Shown: positions 48,134 through 55,651 of the stretch, in pieces
Numbering within the stretch: the stretch's first letter is position 1
Layout of the letters: each line of letters opens with the position of its first letter
Assembly (NCBI RefSeq): GCF_002086125.1
Contig: NZ_MVHG01000022.1
Span: forward strand, 1-64,000
Direction: 5' to 3'
DNA: 64,000 bases
From: Mycobacterium arosiense ATCC BAA-1401 = DSM 45069
GTDB taxonomy: Bacteria; Actinomycetota; Actinomycetes; Mycobacteriales; Mycobacteriaceae
Made by a program: the position numbers and the translations under genes
The notes under the pieces: generated by a model
Told to the model about the DNA's origin: nothing
Database searches by the model: none
Seen by the model: only the letters and a program-made list of their open reading frames with translations

Positions 48134-48388
48134 GAGCCGACCGTATGACACCCGGGGGACGCAGCGGCGTCGGCTCCCGACTACCGGGAACATCCCGTTG
48201 GCCGGCTGCGGGTGCGACGCGGGGACGTGCCGGATTCGCGACCAGCATCGTGACCAGCATCGTGACCAGCATCGTGACCAGCATCGTGACCAGCATTGTG
48301 ACCAGCATTGTGGCGGGGCAGATCCGTTGCGTGGCGGCGCCCTATCGCCGCAACAGCTCGATGACCGCAGCGATCTGCGGGTCGAGAC
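48134..48388. other. Intergenic region between iclR and the small barrel gene
   Basis: This 255-base stretch follows the iclR stop codon and precedes the two small genes on the minus strand. It contains the 12-base tandem repeat array at 48240-48311. Frames that cross it read as simple repeats, so I do not call a gene. Confidence 0.6.
48240..48311. repeat. 12-bp tandem repeat, six copies
   Basis: GACCAGCATCGT is repeated six times head to tail with no spacer. Copies 1-4 are identical, and copies 5 and 6 share one C-to-T change (CATTGT). The unit length is a multiple of three, so every frame stays open across it. The number of copies is likely to vary between strains. Confidence 0.95.
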
Positions 48389-49225
48389 TCACGCGTACTG
48401 CAGGGCGGGTCGCTGCGTCGACGCCGGATGCTGCGGCCGCATGGGCAGCAATGGTCGCAGTGGCTGCAAGGTCGGAGCGACGCGTTGCGGGCCGTCCTCG
48501 GCGTGCCGCCAGATGGCCATCGCGGTCATCCGGACCGGGGCGATCAATCGCTGGTCGAACGCCATCCGGTTGATCGGACCGCACACCGACACCCCCGCGA
48601 CGGCTTCGCCCGGGTTGCCGATGGGCGCTGCCACGCAACCGAACCCGGGCAGCGACTCCTCGCGTTCGAAGGCGACGCCGTGCGCGCGCACCCGGGACAG
48701 TTCCGCGGCCAGCTGCGAGCCGCTCGCGATCGAGTACTTGGTGCTGCGGACGCGCAGGTCCACCGGGGCATCCTCATCGCGGTCGGCCAGCATCGCCTTG
48801 CCGACTGCGGTGCAGTGCGCGGGCTGGCGACCGCCGACCCGGGTGGGTATGGGCGCCAGCGGTGAATCGCCGACCTTGTCGAGGTAGACCACATCGGGTC
48901 CATCCAGGACCGCCAGATGCACGACGAGCCCTGTCGCGCGGTGCAATTCACCCAGCAACGGCCCGGCCGCCCGCACCAGTCGGTCCTGGTGCACGGCGAG
49001 CGAGCCCAACTCGACCAGGCGCATGCCCAGTTCGTAGTCGCGGCCGCTGCGGCGCAGCCAGCGCAGCTGCACCAGGCGTTCGAGCATCCGGTGCGCCGAC
49101 GAACGTGGCAGTCCGGTGCGCCGGACGATCTGGGCCAGCGTCAGGCGCCCGGGACCGTCGAACGCGTCCAGGACGAGCGAGATGCGGTCGATGACGGCGG
49201 TGGGGGTTTCGGCGGGCGCTGACAC
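48389..49225 (-). CDS. IclR-family transcriptional regulator
   Basis: This 278-residue regulator has an N-terminal winged helix (LTLAQIVRRTGLPRSSAHRM as the helix-turn-helix, residues about 29-48) and a C-terminal GAF-like effector domain with VVHLAVLDGPDVVYLDKVG, AHCTAVGKAMLA and SVCGPINRM. The last ~30 residues form an Arg/Pro/Gln-rich tail. The GTG at 49225 has AGGAGG four bases upstream. A perfect 19-bp palindrome lies 17 bases ahead of the start, so self-regulation is likely. It sits downstream of the hsaA-hsaC-kstD-like operon and is the best candidate regulator of the catabolic island, responding to an aromatic or steroid-derived acid. Confidence 0.9.
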   Translation of the reverse strand: MSAPAETPTAVIDRISLVLDAFDGPGRLTLAQIVRRTGLPRSSAHRMLERLVQLRWLRRSGRDYELGMRLVELGSLAVHQDRLVRAAGPLLGELHRATGLVVHLAVLDGPDVVYLDKVGDSPLAPIPTRVGGRQPAHCTAVGKAMLADRDEDAPVDLRVRSTKYSIASGSQLAAELSRVRAHGVAFEREESLPGFGCVAAPIGNPGEAVAGVSVCGPINRMAFDQRLIAPVRMTAMAIWRHAEDGPQRVAPTLQPLRPLLPMRPQHPASTQRPALQYA

Positions 49226-49242
49226 TGAGCCTCCTGGCTGGC

Positions 49243-49261
49243 ATATTCCTATTAGGAATAT
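49243..49261. promoter_or_regulatory. Perfect 19-bp palindrome, probable IclR operator
   Basis: ATATTCCTA-T-TAGGAATAT has nine-base arms and a one-base centre, in a short AT-rich patch directly upstream of iclR. On the minus strand a TATATT -10-like element (49257-49262) overlaps the outer arm, so a bound dimer would block the iclR promoter. Assignment to IclR is by position. Confidence 0.7.
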
Positions 49262-49306
49262 AGTTCTAGCACACCGGTGTGGCCGCTGTCACACGACGCG
49301 CGAGAA

Positions 49307-49368
49307 TCGCGAGCGTAAGCCCACTGCGAAAATCCAGGGCGAAAATCGCAGTGTGCTTACGCTCGCGA
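49307..49368 (-). terminator. Long stem-loop at the end of the kstD-like operon
   Basis: Arms at 49307-49329 and 49346-49368 pair over 23 bp with a single mismatch (a wobble pair in RNA) around a 16-base loop. The outer arm covers the last codons and stop of the flavoprotein gene. It probably ends transcription or protects the 3' end of the minus-strand operon before iclR. Confidence 0.65.
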
Positions 49369-50832
49369 GCGGGAGGCGGCCGACCGCCCGGCGCGACGCC
49401 CGTAGAAGCTGCCGTCACCCAGCGAGACGCCGCTGGCATAGCCCCAGGCGGCCAGCCCGGCGGTGCACCGGCCGGCGGCGAACAGGCTCGGGATGGGCGC
49501 GCCGCTGACATGCAGCACCTCGGCGTCCAGCGTGGTGGCCAGCCCGCCCAGGGTGAAACCGCCGGTGTTCTCCCGCAAATCGATCGCGCCGACGGGGGAG
49601 CCGATCGGCTTGATCCACTCCGGCTTCTTGTGCAGCAGCGGATCCTCGCCGCGCGCGGCGGCCTCGTTGTAGGCGGCCACGGTCGCTTGCAGCGACCCCC
49701 GCGGCAGCCCCATCTCGCGTTCCAGGTCGGCGACGGTGTCGGCCACCCAGGTCGCCGGGCGCAGCATCAGCTTCGGCGACCACGAGGCCATCGCCTCCTG
49801 CTGGGCGTCGTCGTCGATGATCAGATAGGCGACGTTGTCCTGCTGGTAGAGCGTGAGCTGGCCGATTCGGCCCGGGTAGGTGTCCTCGGCGACGTAGCGC
49901 TGGCCTCGCCCGTTGACCAGGATTCCGCGCACCAGCTGCTGGGGATCGATGAAGATCGCGACCTCGGTGGCGTCCATGTGCGCCAGGTCGGCGCCCAGCG
50001 CCTGCGCCATCCGGATCGCCTGCCCGTCGTGCTGCTCGATGGACGCGGCCGGCCGCCCGGCGATCCGCGGGGCGTAGCGCGCCACCATCGCGTCGTTGTA
50101 GGCGAAGCTGCCCGTCGCGAGCACCACGCCGCTGCGCGCCCGGATGCTCATCTCGGTGCCGTACCGGCGGGCGCGGACGCCGACCACCCGGCCGTCGGAT
50201 TCGACGATCAGCCGCTGCACCCGCACGTCGTAGAGCGCCCGGGCGCCCGCGGCCGTGGCGGTTTCGACGAGGGGCTTCATCAGCATGTAGCCGGCGCTGG
50301 CCTCGCCCTGCTTCTTGTTCTGCATCTGCGGCACGTGCCCGCGCGGGGCGGGATCCGCGATGGTGTTGAACGGGAAGGAATTCTCGCCGCCGCTGTACAT
50401 CAGCCCCTGATCGCCCATCGGCTCCCAGCCGGGCTCGGAGAAGAACTCCGCCTTGAACGGCACGCCGCAGCCGACCAGCCACTCGAAGTGGGCGACGCTG
50501 CCGGCGCAGTAGTCGGCGATCCGGCTCTGGTCGGCGCCGGGGCCCATCGCGACGTTCAGGAACGCCGCCATGTTGTCGACGGAATCGGTGAAACCGCAAG
50601 CCTTTTGGATCGGGGTGCCACCGCCGAGATAGATGAAGCCGCCGGCCATCGACGCCGCCCCGCCCCACGAGCCGGTGCGCTCGAGCACCAGGACGTCGGC
50701 GCCGGACCGCGCCGCCTCCACCGCCGCCGCCGCACCTGCGACGCCGTAGCCGGCGATGACGACGTCGGCCTCCTGATCCCACGAGGCGATCGAGGACGCC
50801 GGGACCGGCGTCACGTCCGAGTCGGGCGTCAC
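49357..50832 (-). CDS. FAD-binding dehydrogenase, KstD/fumarate reductase-like
   Basis: This 491-residue flavoprotein has the FAD fold near its N-terminus (VVIAGYGVAGAAAAVEAARS, then VLERTGSWGGAASMAGG) and the C-terminal FAD contact FAAGRCTAGLAAWGYASG followed by SLGDGSFYGRRAGR. That C-terminus marks a subgroup distinct from the TYPGAG type seen in the gene at 35156, so it may act on another ring, a CoA ester or an open-ring product. The GTG at 50832 overlaps the stop of the upstream extradiol dioxygenase gene (GTGA) and is preferred. It is the last gene of the hsaA-like, hsaC-like, kstD-like operon and is followed by a strong stem-loop. Confidence 0.83.
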   Translation of the reverse strand: MTPDSDVTPVPASSIASWDQEADVVIAGYGVAGAAAAVEAARSGADVLVLERTGSWGGAASMAGGFIYLGGGTPIQKACGFTDSVDNMAAFLNVAMGPGADQSRIADYCAGSVAHFEWLVGCGVPFKAEFFSEPGWEPMGDQGLMYSGGENSFPFNTIADPAPRGHVPQMQNKKQGEASAGYMLMKPLVETATAAGARALYDVRVQRLIVESDGRVVGVRARRYGTEMSIRARSGVVLATGSFAYNDAMVARYAPRIAGRPAASIEQHDGQAIRMAQALGADLAHMDATEVAIFIDPQQLVRGILVNGRGQRYVAEDTYPGRIGQLTLYQQDNVAYLIIDDDAQQEAMASWSPKLMLRPATWVADTVADLEREMGLPRGSLQATVAAYNEAAARGEDPLLHKKPEWIKPIGSPVGAIDLRENTGGFTLGGLATTLDAEVLHVSGAPIPSLFAAGRCTAGLAAWGYASGVSLGDGSFYGRRAGRSAASRSRA

Positions 50833-51737
50833 AGCCGCATGGCCGCGGGCATTTCGCCGACCCACTGGTGGCCCCAATAGCTGTCGGCGGTGATTTCCTC
50901 TGCGGTGTAATAGGTTTCGTCGACTCGCATTCCGTCGGTGCCGAATTCGATGTCCCAGTCGCCCGGTGCCCGGACGTAGAACGAGACCATCTTGTCGTTG
51001 GTGTGCCGCCCCAGCGTGGACGACAGCTGGAAACCCTCGGCGTTCACCCGATCCAGCGCCTGGCCGACGGCGTCCAGGCTGTCGACCTCCACCATAATGT
51101 GCACCAGGCGCGGGTCGCGCTGATGCGCGGCGGGCACGATCGCCAGGCTATGGTGGCGCTCGTTGATGCCCAGAAACCGAACCCGCACCGGGCCAAACTC
51201 TTTCGGCAGCGGCACCCGGAACGCCCCGCGCGAACGGAAGCCCAGTATCTCGGTGTAGAAGTCGAACAGCCCGCCCGGATCCATGGCGGGCACGACGACG
51301 TGGCCCATGCCCTGATCGCCGGTGACGAATCGCGCGCCGAACGGCGTGACCACCGGGCTGTGGTCGAGCACCGCGCCGTGAAACACCTCGAGTGTGGTGC
51401 CGGCCGGGTCCTCGAAGGTGATCACCTCTTCCACGCGGCGCGCCTCGGCCTCGCCGGTGGACAGCTGCTTGTAGGCCACGCCGGCGGCGTCCAGGGTGGT
51501 CTGCACTCGCTGCAGGGCCGGGTGGTCGCGCACCTCCCAGCCGACGGTCAGCACCCGGTCGGACTCACCGGGCACCACGATCAGCCGGGCCGCCCGCTCG
51601 TCCATCCGCAGATACAGCGCCGACGGGTCGGGGCCCGTGCCCTCGGCGAACCCGAGCACGCCGAAGGCGAACTGCCGCCAGCGGTCGATGTCGGTGGTCG
51701 AAATGGTGATGTAGCCAAGGCTTTTCAGGTCGCTCAT
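50829..51737 (-). CDS. hsaC: Extradiol ring-cleavage dioxygenase, HsaC/BphC-like
   Basis: This 302-residue type I (vicinal oxygen chelate) extradiol dioxygenase is predicted to cleave a catechol next to its hydroxyls. In the canonical pathway the substrate is the 3,4-dihydroxy secosteroid. Two pairs of beta-alpha-beta modules are visible. The iron ligands fit His146 (GMGHVVVP), His213 (LVHIMVEV) and Glu264 (WDIEFGTDG). Active-site His195/196 (ERHHSLAI), His245 and Tyr254 (SFYV) are also present. The ATG at 51737 has AGGAG six bases upstream. It lies eight bases after the hsaA-like gene and overlaps the kstD-like gene. It may be a paralogue of the cholesterol-pathway enzyme. Confidence 0.86.
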   Translation of the reverse strand: MSDLKSLGYITISTTDIDRWRQFAFGVLGFAEGTGPDPSALYLRMDERAARLIVVPGESDRVLTVGWEVRDHPALQRVQTTLDAAGVAYKQLSTGEAEARRVEEVITFEDPAGTTLEVFHGAVLDHSPVVTPFGARFVTGDQGMGHVVVPAMDPGGLFDFYTEILGFRSRGAFRVPLPKEFGPVRVRFLGINERHHSLAIVPAAHQRDPRLVHIMVEVDSLDAVGQALDRVNAEGFQLSSTLGRHTNDKMVSFYVRAPGDWDIEFGTDGMRVDETYYTAEEITADSYWGHQWVGEMPAAMRL

Positions 51738-51745
51738 CGGTGCTC

Positions 51746-52930
51746 CTAAATCAGGGCCCGCAGCGGACCCTCGGGCGGGTCGATACCCAGCGAACTCAGC
51801 GCCGACGCGTGGTAGGTGGTGCCCGGCATGTGGATGGCGTGCAGCTGGCCGACGTGCACGTCGCGCCAGTACCGTTGCAGCGGCTTGTCCATGCGGGCCG
51901 CGTTGCCGCCCGAGCGGGCGAAGATCTCGTCGACCGCCGCCACCGCGCGCCATACCGCGCGGATCTGGGTGCGGCGTCCGGCCGCGCGGTCGGCGAACGA
52001 CACCTCCTTGCCGGCCGCGACCATGTCGTAGATGCGGTCGGCGTTGGCCAGCAACTCCTGGCGGGCGGCGTTGATGTCGGCGGCCGCCTCGCCGATGGCG
52101 TGCATGACGTAGGGGTCGTCCTTGATCGCGGTCCCGGTGGCGCCGACGCGCTCGCGCTGATAATCCAGATGCGCGGCGAGCGCGCCCTCGGCGATGCCGA
52201 TGGTGGCCGCGGAGATGCCCAGCGGGAACATCGTCGACCACGGCATCAGGTAGAGCGGTTCGGTCATGCCGGCCTCGCGCTGGGCGGTGCCGTCCATCAC
52301 CTTCGTCGCGTCCATGGTCCGGTAGGACGGCACGAACGCATCCTTGACGATGACGTCCTTGGAGCCGGTCCCGCGCAGCCCCACCACGTTCCACGAGTCC
52401 TCGACGATCTCGTAGTCCTTGCGCGGCAGGATCATGTGCAGCATCTGCGGCGGCATGATCGGAATGCCCTTGTCGTCGCCTAGCATGGCGCCCAGGATGA
52501 TCCAGTCGCAGTGGTCGGTGCCCGAGCTGAACTGCCAGCGGCCGTTGAAGATGTACCCGCCGTCGACGGGTTTGGCCACGCCCTGCGGCGCGTACGGGGA
52601 GGCCATCCAGGTGTCGACGTCGTCGGCCCAGATTTCGGCGGCGACTCTCGGGTCGGCGTAGGCCAATTGATAGGGGTGCACGCCGACGACGCCGACGATC
52701 CAGCCGGCCGCCGGATCCAGTGCCGCGGTGGCCATCGTCGTCTCCGCGAACTCGCGCGGGTGCACCTCGAAGCCCTGGTACTGCTTGGCCTGCAGCAGCC
52801 GGATCAATCCGGCGCCCTTCATCAGCTTGACGGTGTCGTCGGTGAGCCGGCCAATCCTTTCGGCTTCGGCGGCTTGGTCGCGCAACTGGTCGGCCATGGC
52901 CACTACCCGGTCGAGTACCCGGTCGGTCAT
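51746..52930 (-). CDS. hsaA: Flavin-dependent hydroxylase, HsaA-like
   Basis: This 394-residue protein has an acyl-CoA dehydrogenase-like fold and the same length as HsaA, the oxygenase that hydroxylates the phenolic ring of the 9,10-seco steroid before cleavage. Shared landmarks are VVGVHPYQLA near residue 81, WQFSSGTDHCDWIILG, VVGLRGTGSKDVIVKD and QRYWRDVHVGQLHA near the C-terminus. Such enzymes use reduced flavin from a separate reductase (HsaB), and no hsaB gene is found here. The ATG at 52930 has AAGGA eight bases upstream. It heads the operon with the hsaC-like and kstD-like genes and diverges from the second Baeyer-Villiger monooxygenase. Confidence 0.86.
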   Translation of the reverse strand: MTDRVLDRVVAMADQLRDQAAEAERIGRLTDDTVKLMKGAGLIRLLQAKQYQGFEVHPREFAETTMATAALDPAAGWIVGVVGVHPYQLAYADPRVAAEIWADDVDTWMASPYAPQGVAKPVDGGYIFNGRWQFSSGTDHCDWIILGAMLGDDKGIPIMPPQMLHMILPRKDYEIVEDSWNVVGLRGTGSKDVIVKDAFVPSYRTMDATKVMDGTAQREAGMTEPLYLMPWSTMFPLGISAATIGIAEGALAAHLDYQRERVGATGTAIKDDPYVMHAIGEAAADINAARQELLANADRIYDMVAAGKEVSFADRAAGRRTQIRAVWRAVAAVDEIFARSGGNAARMDKPLQRYWRDVHVGQLHAIHMPGTTYHASALSSLGIDPPEGPLRALI

Positions 52931-53202
52931 ATCGTTGTCCTTACGTGTGTGGGCTCAGTAATGGTCTACCGCAGTCGGCGCCCGTCCCAAAGGAAATCCC
53001 GATCAGCGGACGCCGAGACGTCAATTTGCGACGTGAACGTCCCTTCCGACAGGAGTGGGTCACGCCGATCCCCGCGTCCGGCAGCGCCTCGGCCAGCTTT
53101 TGTCCAGGGGGCCAGCCCCGTGGCTGGGAAAACTGGCCGCAAGCGTCCGGTGACCGGGAGGCCACGCGGTCCGCGCCGGCCAAGGACCTACGGTGACTCC
53201 CT
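52931..53202. promoter_or_regulatory. Divergent control region, hsaA-like / monooxygenase
   Basis: This 272-base region separates two divergent catabolic operons. An inverted repeat ACGTC-N7-GACGT lies at 53018-53034 and could bind a dimeric regulator. I see no copy of the iclR palindrome and no KstR-type core. No credible gene lies in it. Confidence 0.45.
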
Positions 53203-54828
53203 GTGAAGGATCCCGGGCCGCAGTCCATGGACGTCGTCGTGGTCGGCGCGGGCTTCGCCGGCCTGTATGCGCTGCACAAGCTGCGCGGCCAGGGCCTGTC
53301 GGTGCTGGTGCTGGAAGCCGCGCCCGAACTCGGGGGCACCTGGTATCACAACCGCTATCCGGGCGCGCGCTGCGACGTCGAGAGCGTCGATTATTGCTAC
53401 TCGTTCTCCGGCGAACTACAGCAGGAATGGAACTGGACCGAGCGGTACGCCACCCAGGCCGAGATCCTGGCGTACCTGAACTGGGTCGCCGACAAGCTCG
53501 ACCTGCGCCGCGATATCGCGTTACGCACCCGCGTGGCTTCGGTGCACCTCGATGAGGCGACGGTGCGTTGGACCGTCACCACCGATGAGGGACAACGCTT
53601 TTCGGCGCGGTTCGTCGTGATGGCGACTGGCCCGCTGTCGGCCGCGCTTACGCCGAATTTCCCCGGCCTGGACACCTTTGCCGGCGACATACACCACACC
53701 GCGCGGTGGCCGCACCGGCCCGTAGACTTCACCGGCAAACGGGTGGCCGTTATCGGCACCGGATCTTCTGGCATTCAATCGATTCCCATCATCGCCGAGT
53801 CCGCCGCCCACCTCTACGTCTTCCAGCGCACCCCCAATTACAGCGTCCCGGCCGGCAACCGGCCTTTGTCCGTCGCCGAGCTCGACGAGATCAAGGCGGG
53901 TTACGCGCAGCGGCGTGCGCTGTCGTGGCGCAGCGGTGGTGGCTCGCCGCACAAAACCGCCCCCAGGCCGACGATGCAGTTCACCGCCGAGGAGCGCCGC
54001 GCGGCGTTCGAAACGCGGTGGCAGCAAGGTGGCGTGCTGTTTTCCAAGACATTCCCGGACCAGATGACCGACCTGGAGGCCAACGAAGAGGCCCGCAAGT
54101 TCTACGAGGAGAAGGTCCGGGCCGTCATCGACGATCCGGCCGTCGCCGACCTGCTGATTCCCACCGACCACCCGATCGGCACCAAACGAATCTGCACTGA
54201 CAGCAAGTACTTTCAAACCTTCAACCGGGCGAACGTGTCGCTGATCAGCCTCCGGGCCACCCCGATTGAATCCGTCGATGCGACCGGGATCAACACCATT
54301 GGGATCGATGCACCCAAAGCCCACTACGACGTCGACATGATCGTCCTGGCAACGGGTTTCGACGCGATGACGGGGGCGTTGGGAAAGATCGACATCGTCG
54401 GCCGGCGCGGCACCGCCCTGCGGGACGATTGGGCGCACGGTCCGCGCACGTATCTGGGGCTGGGCGTCGACGGATTCCCCAACCTGTTCTTGGTCTCCGG
54501 GCCCGGGGCACCCGCCGTGCTGGCGAACATGGTGCTGCACGCCGAGGCCCAGGTGAACTGGATCGCCGAGGCTATCGCCTTCCTCGACCGGCACGGCTAC
54601 GCAGCGCTGGAAGCGACCGTGGACAGCGTGGACGGGTGGGGCGCCGAATGCGCCCGCCGGGCCGAGGCGACACTGTTCACCAAGGCGAACTCCTGGTACA
54701 TGGGCGCCAACGTGCCGGGCAAGCCGCGCGGCTTCATGCTGTACACCGGCGGCTTCGCGACATACAACGACATCTGCGCTGAGGTGGCCGGCGCCGGCTA
54801 CCGCGGCTTCGATCTAATCGAACGATGA
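53203..54828 (+). CDS. Baeyer-Villiger monooxygenase, cyclic ketone/steroid type
   Basis: This 541-residue FAD/NADPH monooxygenase belongs to the cyclohexanone/steroid monooxygenase group, without the N-terminal extension of the other Baeyer-Villiger enzyme in the window. It shows VVVVGAGFAGLYALHKL, GGTWYHNRYPGARCDVES (the type I signature), the fingerprint FAGDIHHTARWP at residues 159-170 and the NADPH fold VAVIGTGSSGIQSIP. The start is a GTG at 53203; the ATG at 53227, just before the FAD fold, is also possible, and neither has a convincing ribosome-binding site. The stop overlaps the next gene by four bases (ATGA). Confidence 0.9.
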   Translation: MKDPGPQSMDVVVVGAGFAGLYALHKLRGQGLSVLVLEAAPELGGTWYHNRYPGARCDVESVDYCYSFSGELQQEWNWTERYATQAEILAYLNWVADKLDLRRDIALRTRVASVHLDEATVRWTVTTDEGQRFSARFVVMATGPLSAALTPNFPGLDTFAGDIHHTARWPHRPVDFTGKRVAVIGTGSSGIQSIPIIAESAAHLYVFQRTPNYSVPAGNRPLSVAELDEIKAGYAQRRALSWRSGGGSPHKTAPRPTMQFTAEERRAAFETRWQQGGVLFSKTFPDQMTDLEANEEARKFYEEKVRAVIDDPAVADLLIPTDHPIGTKRICTDSKYFQTFNRANVSLISLRATPIESVDATGINTIGIDAPKAHYDVDMIVLATGFDAMTGALGKIDIVGRRGTALRDDWAHGPRTYLGLGVDGFPNLFLVSGPGAPAVLANMVLHAEAQVNWIAEAIAFLDRHGYAALEATVDSVDGWGAECARRAEATLFTKANSWYMGANVPGKPRGFMLYTGGFATYNDICAEVAGAGYRGFDLIER

Positions 54829-55628
54829 CGGGATTGCTGGGCAAGGTTGTGGTTGTCACCGGTGCCGCGAAGGGGACGGGACGGGTGCACTGTGAGCGGT
54901 TCGCCGATGAGGGCGCCGACGTGATCGCGCTCGACGCGCCCGCGGCGGCCGACGAGTTGCGCGATACGGCAAGGGGAGTCGAGGCCCGGGGCCGCCGGTG
55001 CGCGACCGGCCTGGCCGACGTCAGCGAGCTCGAAGCGATGACGGCCGCCGTCGATACCGGCGTGGCCGAGTTGGGCCGGCTCGACGTCGTCGTCGCCAAC
55101 GCCGGAGTCCACCTGCCGGGCGCACCGTCGTGGGAGTTAGATCCCCAGGTCTGGCAGCGCACGCTCGACATCAACCTCACCGGCGTGTGGCATACCGTCC
55201 GGGTGAGCGTGCCGCACATGGTTGATCCCGGCGGCTCGGTCGTCATCATCAGCTCCACCAGCGGTCTGCGCGGCCTGCCCAACACCGCGCACTACACCGC
55301 CAGCAAGCACGCGGTGGTGGGATTCGCGCGCACGCTCGCGAACGAGCTCGGGCCGCGCGGCATCCGGGTCAACACCGTGCACCCCGGGCCGGTTGCCACC
55401 CCAATGGTGCTCAACGAGGCCACCTTTCGGCGGCTCCGGCCGGACCTGGACAACCCGACGGCGGCCGACGCGGCCGAGGTGCTGCAGGCGCGCAACCTGC
55501 TGCCGGTGCCATGGGTCGAGCCCGTCGACATCGCCAACGCCGTTCTGTTCCTGGCTTCGGACGCGGCCCGCTACATCACCGGCACGCAGCTGGTGGTCGA
55601 CGCCGGCCTGACGCAGAAGACGACATGA
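54825..55628 (+). CDS. Short-chain dehydrogenase/reductase
   Basis: This 267-residue SDR has TGAAKGTG as its cofactor motif, Asp after strand 2 (IALDAP) consistent with NAD, VANAG in place of NNAG, and YTASK as the catalytic pair. The N-terminus (GRVHCERFADEGADVIALD) resembles the mycofactocin-associated SDR group of actinobacteria, whose cofactor is bound very tightly. It lacks part of the usual insertion, so that link is tentative. It is translationally coupled to the Baeyer-Villiger monooxygenase, mirroring the coupled pair at 44346-47170. It likely supplies the ketone for the monooxygenase. Confidence 0.86.
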   Translation: MTGLLGKVVVVTGAAKGTGRVHCERFADEGADVIALDAPAAADELRDTARGVEARGRRCATGLADVSELEAMTAAVDTGVAELGRLDVVVANAGVHLPGAPSWELDPQVWQRTLDINLTGVWHTVRVSVPHMVDPGGSVVIISSTSGLRGLPNTAHYTASKHAVVGFARTLANELGPRGIRVNTVHPGPVATPMVLNEATFRRLRPDLDNPTAADAAEVLQARNLLPVPWVEPVDIANAVLFLASDAARYITGTQLVVDAGLTQKTT

Positions 55629-55651
55629 GCACGACGCGCGACCGCCACTGG

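Noticed and set aside
48240-48311. Possible CRISPR array
   Set aside because: The 12-bp units are directly adjacent with no spacers, and no cas genes are nearby; it is a simple tandem repeat.
49357-50832. Calling the second flavoprotein a true KstD
   Set aside because: Its C-terminus has the GRCTAGLAAWGYASG form rather than the TYPGAG motif holding the KstD catalytic-site Tyr and Gly, so only a KstD/fumarate reductase-like call is supported.
51738-52394. Upstream extension of the hsaC-like frame
   Set aside because: It overlaps the hsaA-like gene out of frame and is Arg/Gly-rich; the ATG at 51737 has a good ribosome-binding site and begins the family-typical N-terminus.
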